A stretch of 33,881 nt of DNA from DUPQ01 sp964563155 (GTDB lineage Bacteria; Bacillota; Clostridia; DUPQ01), in NCBI GenBank assembly GCA_964563155.1, contig CAZLVL010000021.1, positions 1-33,881 on the forward strand, read 5' to 3'. The notes under the pieces were generated by a model that saw nothing but the letters and a program-made list of their open reading frames with translations, was not told where the DNA came from and did no database searches. Shown here piece after piece: positions 24,715-33,707 of this stretch. Both the position numbers and the translations under genes were made by a program. Position 1 is the first letter of the stretch; every line of letters starts with the position of its first letter.

Positions 24715-27267
24715 TTACTCAGAACAAGTAAAACTATGCTCTCCTGGAGTAAGTTCATGTGTAGAGCCATCTGGTAATTCTAGACTGGCACTAGTGTTAG
24801 AAGGTAGTGTGAATGTATAAATTATATTATTATCCCTTCTCTCCCACTTACTAGAGACTTGGCCATATATACTGTCATAAACAAAAGATGCATATGTGAA
24901 CTTGCCACCAGGCTTAGGTGTTATTAAAAACTTATTCTCACCTTCTATTCTAATACCACACATGGTAGTAAAGAGCCACTCACATACAGCACCTTTTGAA
25001 TAGTGGTTTAAAGAGGCAATACTACTTTGGGCTGAGGTTCCCTCCCAAGATTCCCAAACAGTGGTAGCTCCACTTTTTGGCATAAAGAGCCAGCCTGGCA
25101 TCTTTTCATTTTCCAGTAAGCCATAAGCATACTCTATATCAATATCTGCTAATACATAAAGAATGAGAGGGGTGGATAAAAAGCCAGTGCCTAAACGCCA
25201 ATCATAATTCTCCATAGCTTCAATTAATCTATTTTTTGCATACTCAGTCTTATCCTTATCTAAAAGCTTGAAATAGAGGGGGCGTACTAGTTCTGCTTGC
25301 CTATCTGTATCTAAAGGATAGGCCTTTGTTTCTCTAATTGCTTGATATGACCCTCTTGTACCATCTATGTATTTTCGATAAAGTTTCGCATCTTCTGTCT
25401 TATCTAAATGAAGAGCTATTTCTTCCATCAACTCCATTACATAACAAGTGTAGGCTGTAGAAACCTCTGGATGAGGAAACATTATGTCTACCCATGTCAT
25501 AGGAAAAACATCCTTAGGCTCTGCCCATTCCCCATAGGATTGACCATAGTTAACTGCAAATCTTCTATCTTTGCTCTTTAGATGTAAAGGCTTACTAAGT
25601 ATTGCTTTCCGGCCACAGCGTCTCATCATAAACTCTGCATACTTTTTCATTTGGTCATAATACTTACTAATGACTGCTTCATCTCCATAGCCCTTCCACA
25701 ACCTGTAGGGCATCATAACTCCTGCATCTGCCCAGCCTACAGAGCCATTCATGGTGGCCATATAGAAGTCTACCCCACCTGGTGGAACTATTTGTGGCAA
25801 CCTTCCACTTCTTTTTTGCCAGTCATACATATCTTGAATATATTTTCTTGCAAAGGCATTAAAATCAAACATATAGATGGCAGTGTTGCTAAAGATTTGG
25901 GCATCCCCAGTCCAGCCATGTCTTTCTCTGGTAGGACAATCTGTTAGATTATCAGCAAAATTTCCCTTTGCTGACCATTTAGTAATCTCCACAAACTTGT
26001 TTAATAAAGGGTTTGAACTGTCAAAAGAAAAGGTAGTTTTTAAATCTGAATAGACCGCAATTGCCTTAAAGTCTTCTGCCTTAAAATCAATATCTGTTTC
26101 AACCAAGACATATTGAAATCCAAATATGGAAAACTTAGTCTTGTATTCATTTAATCCTTCTTTAGCAATATACCTTATTTCTTGTAAAGGGGTTGTAATC
26201 CTTTTATTAGACAACTGGAAATTCTTTTGAGTAAACTCCCCTTCTGAATCTAGCATTTCAGCAAAGCGCAGTAAGACTTCCTGACCTTTTTTTGCCTTTA
26301 GTTTAAAGGATATGTAGCCTGCTATATTTTGAGAAAAATCTAAAACAGAGTCTCCCTTAGGAGTCTTTATTAGTTTTGCCTCAAACACTTCTTTTTCTAC
26401 TATTGGTACATTGTTAGAAGCAGTAGGTAAAACCTTATGACTTGTTAACCTTGCTTTACCATTAAATGAAGCCACCTTGTTGGCATCTACCCTTTCACCA
26501 TCTTTGTTGTCAGCAAAGGTTATTGGACCATCATTGCTCCATGAAAATGTATCATCACTAGAAACCCAAGTGACATTCCCTCTACTATCTACTAGCTCCA
26601 GTTGAGCAAATAGTTTTGTCTTTGTGCCATACTGATTTCTTATGCCCCAAGCTCCTGTACTTCCCCTATACCAGCCATCAGCTAATTCAAAGACCAATTC
26701 ATTCTCCCCATTATTTATATACTCAGTAACATCATAGGTCTGGTATTGTATCCTTTTATTGTAATCTGTTACACCAGGGGCTAAGACAAAATCACTAACC
26801 CTAGTCCCATTAAGTTGGGCTACATATATGCCACAAGCTGTGGCATACAGTCTAGCTTTAACAATATTGTTTGCTTTAAATTCTTTTTTAAAACAATCTA
26901 CTGGATAACGAACTTTCTTCTTTGGATTATAATCTCCACTTATCCACTTAGCCTTAAAGTCTGATGGGTCTAGTAGTCCCATTTCAAAAAAAGCCTGACT
27001 TGCAAGTCCCCTTTCATTGTTCTCATCCCAAAGAGTGATATGAAGGTCTATACGATCACGACTTTTAAGAGGTCCCTGAAAGAGAGCCTTCATGCTAGAT
27101 GAATAGACTTTATTGCTATCCCATACTGTATCATCACCACATTTAGCCACAATCTGATAGGCAGTTTGTTTAATGCAGCCTTCAACAATCCATGTAATTA
27201 AGGGAGAGGTCACATCAATGCCTATAGGGTTTGTTAAATGCTCAACCCTTATATTTACCGCTTTCAT
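24715..27267 (-). CDS. GH78 alpha-L-rhamnosidase (second paralogue)
   Basis: An 850-residue alpha-L-rhamnosidase with the same domain order as its neighbour. The catalytic acid is E448 in LTDCPTRERHGWTGDAQ and the general base is E739 in GATTVWESWEG. No signal peptide is seen. The ATG overlaps the esterase stop codon by one base (TAATG), and GGAGG lies about ten bases upstream, inside the esterase gene, so the two are co-translated. Compared with the first paralogue it differs most in the N-terminal sandwich and in the loop after the acid residue (for example KSKDRRFAVNYGQSYGEW), which may reflect a different aglycone or linkage. It should release L-rhamnose from imported glycosides or oligosaccharides. 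Confidence 0.93.
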   Translation of the reverse strand: MKAVNIRVEHLTNPIGIDVTSPLITWIVEGCIKQTAYQIVAKCGDDTVWDSNKVYSSSMKALFQGPLKSRDRIDLHITLWDENNERGLASQAFFEMGLLDPSDFKAKWISGDYNPKKKVRYPVDCFKKEFKANNIVKARLYATACGIYVAQLNGTRVSDFVLAPGVTDYNKRIQYQTYDVTEYINNGENELVFELADGWYRGSTGAWGIRNQYGTKTKLFAQLELVDSRGNVTWVSSDDTFSWSNDGPITFADNKDGERVDANKVASFNGKARLTSHKVLPTASNNVPIVEKEVFEAKLIKTPKGDSVLDFSQNIAGYISFKLKAKKGQEVLLRFAEMLDSEGEFTQKNFQLSNKRITTPLQEIRYIAKEGLNEYKTKFSIFGFQYVLVETDIDFKAEDFKAIAVYSDLKTTFSFDSSNPLLNKFVEITKWSAKGNFADNLTDCPTRERHGWTGDAQIFSNTAIYMFDFNAFARKYIQDMYDWQKRSGRLPQIVPPGGVDFYMATMNGSVGWADAGVMMPYRLWKGYGDEAVISKYYDQMKKYAEFMMRRCGRKAILSKPLHLKSKDRRFAVNYGQSYGEWAEPKDVFPMTWVDIMFPHPEVSTAYTCYVMELMEEIALHLDKTEDAKLYRKYIDGTRGSYQAIRETKAYPLDTDRQAELVRPLYFKLLDKDKTEYAKNRLIEAMENYDWRLGTGFLSTPLILYVLADIDIEYAYGLLENEKMPGWLFMPKSGATTVWESWEGTSAQSSIASLNHYSKGAVCEWLFTTMCGIRIEGENKFLITPKPGGKFTYASFVYDSIYGQVSSKWERRDNNIIYTFTLPSNTSASLELPDGSTHELTPGEHSFTCSE

Positions 27268-28100
27268 TATCTATTTACCTCCTTCGTAATAAATTTACAA
27301 ATATCTGTAAAAGCCCTTTCATATAATTTCCTTTGACCTTGCTTTTGCTTTTTAGATAACCATCTGCTTTTGTCTATGGAATTATTAGAAACAGTCTCTA
27401 TAAAGCCATGAAAGGCTCCTTCATAATCAATATGTTTTACTTCATTTCCAAGTTCTTTTAGTTTGTTAAAAAACTCTATACCATCACTTCTAAGAGAGTC
27501 ATACTGGCAGGTGGAAATAAAGGTAGGTGGGATAAATTTAGCCTCTTTTTTAGATATATATACAGGACTAGCCAAAAAGTCACTTCTTTGTTCAATATTG
27601 GGAAAATACTTATCATTAAAGTGCTTAATTATAAAGGCAGGTATGGAATACTTAATATGCTTTCGTTTTCTTGGATTAATAGCTATATCTAAAAATGGAT
27701 AATTCAAGACCAAGCCCATAACAGGATAATCCTTGCCACAAAGATATGCTAAACCAGCTGCTAGGTTACCACCAGCGCTATGGCCCATAAGAAACATCTT
27801 CTTCCTATCAAAATCTAGCTCCTTATTCGTATACAGCCCAACTAGGGCATCATAGCAATCCTCTGAGGCCTTGGGATATGTAACACTAGGAGCATAGCGG
27901 TACTCTATTGAAGCCACATTAATATTTAGCTCTTTACTAAATCTTTCACAAAGGTTCTTATCATCATAGTGGTGCCCTCCTACAAAACCACCACCATGTA
28001 TATCTATAAGTAAGGGAGCATTAGGAACACTTGTCCCAAACCACAATACCCCTATATCAACCCCATCACGACTTTTAACAAAAAATTCTTTCTTTTCCAT
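27267..28100 (-). CDS. HSL-family alpha/beta hydrolase (esterase)
   Basis: Cytoplasmic carboxylesterase of the hormone-sensitive-lipase group (alpha/beta hydrolase fold 3), 277 residues. The oxyanion-hole motif HGGG is at 35-38. The nucleophile is S108 in GHSAG, the acid is probably D201 in CQYDSLRSDG, and the base is H231 in AFHGF. There is no leader peptide. It sits between the transporter gene (9-base gap) and the second rhamnosidase (1-base overlap), so it probably removes acetyl or other ester groups from imported rhamnosides before glycosidic cleavage. The exact acyl group cannot be read from sequence. Confidence 0.88.
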   Translation of the reverse strand: MEKKEFFVKSRDGVDIGVLWFGTSVPNAPLLIDIHGGGFVGGHHYDDKNLCERFSKELNINVASIEYRYAPSVTYPKASEDCYDALVGLYTNKELDFDRKKMFLMGHSAGGNLAAGLAYLCGKDYPVMGLVLNYPFLDIAINPRKRKHIKYSIPAFIIKHFNDKYFPNIEQRSDFLASPVYISKKEAKFIPPTFISTCQYDSLRSDGIEFFNKLKELGNEVKHIDYEGAFHGFIETVSNNSIDKSRWLSKKQKQGQRKLYERAFTDICKFITKEVNR

Positions 28101-28109
28101 ATCCCTTTA

Positions 28110-29975
28110 TTAACCTTCTTTGTTTTCCATAAAACTATAATAATATTTTCTTGCTCTTATCGATTCTTTTACCCAATCTAGTTCATCCTTCTTATCCTTT
28201 ATAGCTTGCTTTCTTTCTCTTTCCTCAATTTGACTTGGTGTAAGTTTTGCTAGTTTTGCAGCTTCTTTAGCTAAAATCTTCTTTTCTTTTTCAGCTTGCT
28301 TTAAAGAAGCAGCCTCTTGCTTATCAAGGAGTTTTTGTCTTTCTTCTTCTTTTTTACTCAAATACTTAGCCTTTTCAACATCATAATCCAACCCTTTCTT
28401 GCTACAACGCTCTTTTAGCTCTTCTAAATAGGCTTGAATCTCCTCTTCTTCCATGGCCTTCGTTTCCAGGTCTGCTCTTAGTTCTGGTTCAATCCAAATT
28501 CCACCTAGAGCCAAAACCTCTGCCTTTTGTCTTTCTCTAATATGATCTTGTTTTCTCTTAATAGTTTTTTCTACATTAACAAAGGCAAGTAAAGCGATGG
28601 AAATGAGGGCTGTAAAGACCTCAAGACCTACAAAGAGAAAAGTTATAATATTTTTTGCTGAATCAGGCTGAAATACTGCCATGCCGGCAATTGCATCCAT
28701 AGGTGGTGGATTATAGCCTGAGGATGTTAGGGCAATATTGAATAAGCCCATAGAGACACCTGCTAATACCGTGGTAATAATCCCATATACAGACATAGAC
28801 ATACCATCACTTCTAAAGCCGAATTTCCATTCCATATGGTCTAAGGTATCTGCAAACAAGGCCATAAAGACATAGGCGCTAGGAAGGCTTCCCATGTTTT
28901 TTATGAACTGGCCAATTAGAACAACCACCATATTAGTAGGAGCTGCCCAACAGATAATCCCTCCAATAACACTTAAAACAAAGCCTGCTAGGGTAACATT
29001 TCGTTTCCCAAACTTCTTAGCCAGGGGCCAAACAAGAAAAATCCCTATTCCCATAGGCAAGCCTCCAATTACCGATATTAGGGTCTGGGTCTTTCCATCA
29101 TTCCAAGTACCTAAAACATAATTGCTGTAATAGACAAGGGCTTGGTTTTTCATTAGAGCTCCAAAGGTAGAAAAGAAGAAATATAGCAGGATAAAAACCA
29201 TTAGTTTGTCAGAAAAGACAGCTTTTACCTGGAGTTTAAAGGGTACTTCCTTTTTAGCAATACTACCTTGGCTTTCTTCTGTGACCCTTTCTTTTGTGTA
29301 GTAATATTCAATTAATGTGAAGGGTAATATGATAAGAGCTACAATGCTCATAACCGTAATCCAAAGGGACTTATTAACCCCCAAGGCAGGCATTATGAGC
29401 ATTGGGAAAATTAACCCAACAAGTATACCAGAAATCATTATGGTTGCTACCTGATTAAACACAGATAAGCTCCCCCTTTGCACTGTGTTTCTTGTAGAAA
29501 GAGGTACCATTAGGCTGTGGCTCATGTTATATATAGTAAAGGAAAAAGAGAAAAACAGATTGTATGATAACATTACCCAAATGACCTGAATGCTTGTATT
29601 TACTTCAGGTATTAAAAAAAGCATAATACCTGTAATGGTCATTAATGGTGCGGATATTAATAGCCAAGGTCGAGCTTTTCCTTGCTTAGATTTTGTCCTA
29701 TCAATGATGTAGCCCATAATGACATTTGTTATGGCATCTATAATCTTTGATGCAATGGGGAAAATGAGTAAAAAGGCACCACCCCAAACCCAGCCCAGCT
29801 TCAAGACATCAGTATAGTAAACATTTAAATAGCTTCCTAAAATAGCATTAAAAAGCAGAGCTCCAATGGGACCAACTAAATAACCTAACCACCTTTCCTT
29901 GCTTGTTACATTTCTTGATCTAACCGTAGAGTTAAAAACTTGTCCCGATAGCATTCCATTTCTTGTTTTTTCCAT
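28110..29975 (-). CDS. GPH-family sugar:cation symporter with long charged C-terminal tail
   Basis: Membrane transporter of 621 residues in the glycoside-pentoside-hexuronide (MFS) family, with about 12 membrane helices up to residue 465. Typical N-terminal features are TSKERWLGYLVGPIG and the loop D-A-I-T-N-V-I-M-G-Y-I-I-D-R-T. Residues of about 468-621 form a lysine/glutamate-rich, probably helical cytoplasmic extension that is not an EIIA domain like that of LacS. The ATG at 29975 overlaps the SGNH stop (TGATG) and has GGAGAA seven bases upstream. An alternative GTG at 29978 is less likely. It presumably imports the rhamnoside or oligosaccharide handled by the downstream esterase and rhamnosidases. 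Confidence 0.88.
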   Translation of the reverse strand: MEKTRNGMLSGQVFNSTVRSRNVTSKERWLGYLVGPIGALLFNAILGSYLNVYYTDVLKLGWVWGGAFLLIFPIASKIIDAITNVIMGYIIDRTKSKQGKARPWLLISAPLMTITGIMLFLIPEVNTSIQVIWVMLSYNLFFSFSFTIYNMSHSLMVPLSTRNTVQRGSLSVFNQVATIMISGILVGLIFPMLIMPALGVNKSLWITVMSIVALIILPFTLIEYYYTKERVTEESQGSIAKKEVPFKLQVKAVFSDKLMVFILLYFFFSTFGALMKNQALVYYSNYVLGTWNDGKTQTLISVIGGLPMGIGIFLVWPLAKKFGKRNVTLAGFVLSVIGGIICWAAPTNMVVVLIGQFIKNMGSLPSAYVFMALFADTLDHMEWKFGFRSDGMSMSVYGIITTVLAGVSMGLFNIALTSSGYNPPPMDAIAGMAVFQPDSAKNIITFLFVGLEVFTALISIALLAFVNVEKTIKRKQDHIRERQKAEVLALGGIWIEPELRADLETKAMEEEEIQAYLEELKERCSKKGLDYDVEKAKYLSKKEEERQKLLDKQEAASLKQAEKEKKILAKEAAKLAKLTPSQIEERERKQAIKDKKDELDWVKESIRARKYYYSFMENKEG

Positions 29976-30751
29976 CACTTTTCTCCATTTTGTAAATTAT
30001 ATAAAACACTTTCAAACTCAGCTGTCCACCATAGTTTGTAGCCTGCTCTTGTCGGATGAACTTGATCATTCATGTATAACTTTCTTTCAATATCGCTGAT
30101 AGCATTAAAGGAATCATTAGAGAATAAATCTATAAGGATAATATTCCATTTTATGGCAATACTTTTCATTGCATTAACCATATTTCCATAGTCTTCATTG
30201 TCGTAATATGAGTTGGTGTAGAATATTATTGGACAATCCCAGGTCTCTTTTGCATAAGCAATTATATATTCTATGGCACCATAGGTTGTAGTTTTATCAA
30301 AATCTTCCTTTGTAAATGAATCTGATATAACACCCTTCTTATCATACCTAGTGTCATTGGTTGAAAGTTGGCAAATAAAGGCATGAGGAGTTTTTACAAC
30401 ATCAAAGCTACTTAGCCTTTCAACATATGAACTTTTACCGCTATTAGCTAAAAAAGTCCCACTAACAGCATCTTTTACCACAATACAATCATTGCGTTTT
30501 TCAATAAAATCTGCCATGGACTCATTATATGATGCACTACCAAAGGTGACAGAGGAACCTAGAAAATAATATAAGTTACCTTTTATTGGGCTATCTTTTA
30601 GAGTTTGGGTCTTTTTAACACTGTATTGTGCCCTATTTCCTTTATGAAATATTCCAAAAAAGATATTAAGACTTATCAAGCTACCTATTAGGAATAAAAG
30701 TAAAATTGTTCCAATAATTAATAGTAATATAATCCATTTCTGTTTTGTCAT
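29975..30751 (-). CDS. Membrane-anchored SGNH/GDSL-family hydrolase
   Basis: A 258-residue protein with one N-terminal membrane segment (about 7-33) and an extracellular SGNH domain. Block I is FLGSSVTFG with nucleophile S67, block II is G98 in AVSGTF, block III is STND with N132, and block V is NDQVHP with D229 and H232. The Asp of the GDS motif is Ser here (GSS). The family removes acyl groups from sugars, lipids or peptides; with a sugar symporter directly downstream, deacetylation of a glycan at the cell surface is the best guess. AAAGGA precedes the ATG. It is the first gene of the rhamnoside operon. Confidence 0.85.
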   Translation of the reverse strand: MTKQKWIILLLIIGTILLLFLIGSLISLNIFFGIFHKGNRAQYSVKKTQTLKDSPIKGNLYYFLGSSVTFGSASYNESMADFIEKRNDCIVVKDAVSGTFLANSGKSSYVERLSSFDVVKTPHAFICQLSTNDTRYDKKGVISDSFTKEDFDKTTTYGAIEYIIAYAKETWDCPIIFYTNSYYDNEDYGNMVNAMKSIAIKWNIILIDLFSNDSFNAISDIERKLYMNDQVHPTRAGYKLWWTAEFESVLYNLQNGEK

Positions 30752-30871
30752 AAATATTCCTTTTCTTGTAATTAAGTAAGAACTTTTCTAAAAACCAATC
30801 CTTTAGAGTTTTCAAGGTCAAGAATCTGTCTTTGGCCAATATATTTATTCTTTTATTCCATTAACGCCCCC

Positions 30872-30901
30872 ATTATATTACATTAGAAGATTCTTTTGTA
30901 A
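30872..30901 (-). promoter_or_regulatory. Likely promoter of the rhamnoside operon
   Basis: A perfect TATAAT (30872-30877 on the minus strand) with a weak TTACAA (30896-30901) 18 bases upstream. The sequence TGTAATATAATGG is identical to that at the ald promoter. The long leader of about 115 bases before the SGNH start shows no riboswitch that I recognise. The -35 box lies in the tail of the tRNA terminator. Confidence 0.45.
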
Positions 30902-30930
30902 TAAAAGAGCAGATATCTCTATCTGCTCTT
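30895..30930 (-). terminator. Terminator of tRNA-Asn
   Basis: Perfect 11-bp stem AAGAGCAGATA (30905-30915) with TATCTGCTCTT (30920-30930), loop TCTC, followed on the minus strand by TTTTATT. The stem begins at the last base of the tRNA CCA end, so there is no 3' trailer beyond the hairpin. Confidence 0.85.
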
Positions 30931-31005
30931 GGCTCCCCCTGTTGGATTCGAACCAACGACCCTGCGGTTAACAGCCGCATGCTCTACCTGCTGAGCTAAG
31001 GAGGA
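30930..31005 (-). tRNA. tRNA-Asn (anticodon GTT)
   Basis: A 76-base tRNA including an encoded CCA. The acceptor stem TCCTCCT pairs with AGGGGGA, with one T-G pair. The D arm contains TAGCTCAGCAGGTAGAGC. The anticodon loop CTGTTAA, giving anticodon GTT, is on the stem GCGG/CCGC. The T arm has GGTTCGAATCC. The discriminator base is G. Confidence 0.97.
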
Positions 31006-31052
31006 ATATCATATGTATCTTTTGGATACTTTTGCCTTTAAAGGCCTAGGCT

Positions 31053-31082
31053 ATCGTATCATTTTTCAAGTGATTTTGTCAA
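31053..31082 (-). promoter_or_regulatory. Promoter of tRNA-Asn
   Basis: Consensus -35 TTGACA (31077-31082 on the minus strand), 18-base spacer, weaker -10 TACGAT (31053-31058). A 12-bp palindrome GCCTTTAAAGGC (31034-31045) lies in the leader between promoter and tRNA. Confidence 0.55.
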
Positions 31083-31260
31083 TCATTAGTCTTTAAAATT
31101 TCGACAGCTTCTAAAGTTTAGCATAGGCCATTTATAGTGTCAATATGTAAAATAACTTTTAGGATAACTTCTATATTGTTGAATTGGAAAACCAATTTGA
31201 AAAATCCTTTTAATTAAGTGTATAGCAAATTTGCTGAAACAAGACAGAAGATTATAGCAA

Positions 31261-31289
31261 AAAGGGAAAAGAGAAACCCCCTTTTCTCT
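31261..31289 (-). terminator. Terminator candidate after the chemoreceptor gene
   Basis: AGAGAAA (31270-31276) pairs with TTTCTCT (31283-31289) around a six-base loop. On the minus strand it is followed by TTTCCCTTTTT. It lies about 40 bases after the stop codon. Confidence 0.55.
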
Positions 31290-31329
31290 AATCCCTTATG
31301 CCTTAAGAAAGTGTATGAAATCTAAAAAC

Positions 31330-33108
31330 TTAGTATTTCCCTAAACCTGTATTACCTACCTTTACACCTAAATCTATGTTCTTTTTTTCAAGTGTATTTG
31401 AAGTAAGTCCTTTACTAGCAACATCTAACTTAAATTTTGAAATCTCTGCTTTTAATAATTCTGCTTGACTTGCTAACTCTTCACTAGAAGCAGCAGCTTC
31501 TTCAGAGGTTGCAGAGTTGTTTTGTACAACTTGAGAGATTTGAATAATTCCCTGGTTAACTTGAGCTATGCCAGTACTTTGTTCATTGGAAGCATTTGCA
31601 ATATCATTTAATAGACCTGCTACATGCTCTACTTCTTTAACTATCTTTGTAAGGGCCTCTGCTGTTTCATTTGCAATCTTTGTTCCATCATCAACCTTTC
31701 TAATGGAGTTTTCAATCATCTCTGTTGTCTCTTTTGCAGCATCTGCTGATCTGGCAGCTAAGTTTCTAACCTCTTCAGCAACCACAGCAAAACCTTTACC
31801 ATGCTGGCCTGCTCTAGCAGCTTCTACAGCAGCATTAAGAGCAAGTATGTTGGTTTGGAAAGCTATTTCATCAATAACCTTAATAATCTTTGAAATATTA
31901 TTGGAAGACTCATTTATATCTGCCATTGCAACCAGCATTTCTGCCATTTGACGATTGCCAATATCTGCATCGTTTTTAGCATCATTAGCCATTTTATTTG
32001 CTTCATTGGCATTTTGAGTATTTTGATTAATTTGAACAGATATTTCTTCCATTGACGCTGAAAGCTCTTCAACTGAACTGGCTTGTTCTGTTGCACCTTG
32101 AGATAAGGTTATGGAGGCATCTGATATTTGTTGTGCCCCTGTAGCAACTTGGTCTGAAGCTATTGCAATGTTGCTCATAGCCTCATTATTCTTATCCACT
32201 AGTTCTTTTAATTTTAATCCTAAAAGATCCTTGTCTGATTTTGGTATTACCTTAACAGTAAGGTCTCCATCTGCAATTTTTTCTGCAATTTGAGCCTGAC
32301 TTCTAATATTTTCTATCATATTCTCAAAAGAAACTATTAAATCCCCAATTTCATCATTAAAGTCTTTTGTAACTGTAATATTTACATCCCCAACTGCAAG
32401 CATGTCCGCTGCTTCAACCAAGGTGGCTGTTCTTTTTGAAATATTACGAGAAATATATATACCCAAGACAATTGCAATTATTATTCCAACCACTGCAACT
32501 ACAATTATGATAATTGTTGATTCTAAAGCTTTTGCTGAATTTGCAGCTATTTGTTGTACTGAAAAATCAGTATTGTGCTTTATGAGAATTGCTATAGCTT
32601 CATCCATTTGCAGGGCTAAGTCACGGGTTCCTCCCAACATATCATAAGCTTCTACCTTTCTTTCTGGGTCCATAATGCCTTGCTTCATTAAATTGTCTAA
32701 AGAAGCAACATAGGCATCAAAAGAAGCCTTAGTATTGGCAAGTTTTCCTTTTTCTTCATCAAATGTGCTGTCATTGCCATGAGAATCTAACATAGCTTTG
32801 TATTGAGCTAAATTTTCGTATACTTCTGCCTTTTGCTCTTCAATTCTTTCTAGGTGAGTATCTCTTTGTTCACTTGTATTAGATGATATGGCTGCATACA
32901 TATTCATTCTAATCCTTTGAAATGATGAACTAATTGTTTCATCTACTTCTGCAACAAGAGAACTATCTGTATAGTCTCCTGCATATGATGTATTTATTGT
33001 TTGTGACGTAAATATTCCTAATCCCCCAATTATTGCAGCAATAACTATTACTACCACAAACCCTATTACTATTCTTGTACCAATCTTTTGATTATTAAAC
33101 CACTTCAT
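31330..33108 (-). CDS. Methyl-accepting chemotaxis protein
   Basis: Transmembrane chemoreceptor of 592 residues. Membrane helix 1 is at about 11-34, followed by an extracellular four-helix-bundle ligand domain (about 35-195, 4HB_MCP type), membrane helix 2 at about 197-219, a HAMP region at about 220-275, and the long cytoplasmic signalling coiled coil. The conserved hairpin tip, EIAFQTNILALNAAVEAARA followed by GKGFAVVAEEVRNLA, lies at about 409-457. Methylation-region helices are rich in E/Q/S/A. No C-terminal receptor-tethering pentapeptide is present. It is 15 bases downstream of cheW and read with it. The ligand is unknown. GGGGA precedes the ATG. Confidence 0.95.
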   Translation of the reverse strand: MKWFNNQKIGTRIVIGFVVVIVIAAIIGGLGIFTSQTINTSYAGDYTDSSLVAEVDETISSSFQRIRMNMYAAISSNTSEQRDTHLERIEEQKAEVYENLAQYKAMLDSHGNDSTFDEEKGKLANTKASFDAYVASLDNLMKQGIMDPERKVEAYDMLGGTRDLALQMDEAIAILIKHNTDFSVQQIAANSAKALESTIIIIVVAVVGIIIAIVLGIYISRNISKRTATLVEAADMLAVGDVNITVTKDFNDEIGDLIVSFENMIENIRSQAQIAEKIADGDLTVKVIPKSDKDLLGLKLKELVDKNNEAMSNIAIASDQVATGAQQISDASITLSQGATEQASSVEELSASMEEISVQINQNTQNANEANKMANDAKNDADIGNRQMAEMLVAMADINESSNNISKIIKVIDEIAFQTNILALNAAVEAARAGQHGKGFAVVAEEVRNLAARSADAAKETTEMIENSIRKVDDGTKIANETAEALTKIVKEVEHVAGLLNDIANASNEQSTGIAQVNQGIIQISQVVQNNSATSEEAAASSEELASQAELLKAEISKFKLDVASKGLTSNTLEKKNIDLGVKVGNTGLGKY

Positions 33109-33123
33109 CTTTTTATCCCCTTT

Positions 33124-33621
33124 TTAATTAACTAAATCCACAACTGCTACTAAATCTTCATCACTTAAAAGCCTTTCACAGTCTATTAACAGTTTTACAC
33201 TGTCATCCACTTTCCCTATCGCTTTAAGATACCTAGGAGATGCACTGTTTAAATCAGGTGGTGGAACAATGTCCTCATCTTCGATTGTAATAACTTCTGA
33301 AACGCTGTCCACAATTAAGCCAACAGACATGGAATCTGTGTCAATTATTACTATGCATGTTCGGTTGTCGTATTCACGGAAATCTTTTTTGAATCTTAAT
33401 CGTATGTCCATTACTGGAACTATGCGTCCCCTGAGATTTATTATCCCTCTGAAGTGTGGTGGAAATTCTGGAACTTCGGTAAAGGGTTGCACCCCTATTA
33501 TCTCAGTAACATAATGAATTTCAATTCCATACACTTCATTTTCTACATAAAAGGTCAGATATTTACCTTTTTGCGTGTCTTCTGTAAAATTGAACTCGTC
33601 AAATGTATCAGACCTTGTCAT
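33124..33621 (-). CDS. cheW: CheW-type chemotaxis coupling protein
   Basis: A 165-residue cytoplasmic adaptor linking chemoreceptors to CheA. The domain is typical: KYLTFYVENEVYGIEI at the start, the FRGIINLRGRIVPVMDIR core, then VDSVSEVITI. The ATG at 33621 has AGGAGG seven bases upstream; an in-frame TTG at 33627 is too close to it. It is the first gene of a two-gene unit with the chemoreceptor, under a SigD-like promoter, and seems dedicated to that receptor. A general cheW elsewhere in the genome is likely but not visible here. Confidence 0.93.
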   Translation of the reverse strand: MTRSDTFDEFNFTEDTQKGKYLTFYVENEVYGIEIHYVTEIIGVQPFTEVPEFPPHFRGIINLRGRIVPVMDIRLRFKKDFREYDNRTCIVIIDTDSMSVGLIVDSVSEVITIEDEDIVPPPDLNSASPRYLKAIGKVDDSVKLLIDCERLLSDEDLVAVVDLVN

Positions 33622-33656
33622 AATCAAGCCTCCTTTTCATGCTTACCCCCATCAAT

Positions 33657-33701
33657 TATCAAGATTTTTTAAACGCTGAGTACCAGCCTCAGCCGTTGAT
33701 A
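33657..33701 (-). promoter_or_regulatory. Structured 5' leader of cheW
   Basis: AACGCTGAG (33672-33680) pairs with CTCAGC-C-GTT (33688-33697, one bulged C) around a seven-base loop. TATCAA (33657-33662) and TTGATA (33696-33701) can close an alternative outer stem. The hairpin begins at or next to the expected transcription start, so it would sit at the very 5' end of the mRNA. It matches no riboswitch consensus I know. Confidence 0.5.
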
Positions 33702-33707
33702 CATATG

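Larger units (their letters stand above)
31006..31329. other. Intergenic region between tRNA-Asn and the chemotaxis genes
   Basis: This gap of about 320 bases holds the tRNA leader and promoter at its low end and the terminator-like hairpin of the chemoreceptor gene at its high end. The middle (31090-31255) is AT-rich, and I see no gene or conserved element there. Confidence 0.6.

Noticed and set aside
33657..33701. Cyclic-di-GMP riboswitch before cheW
   Set aside because: The GEMM core sequences are absent, and the expected transcript start leaves too little RNA upstream.
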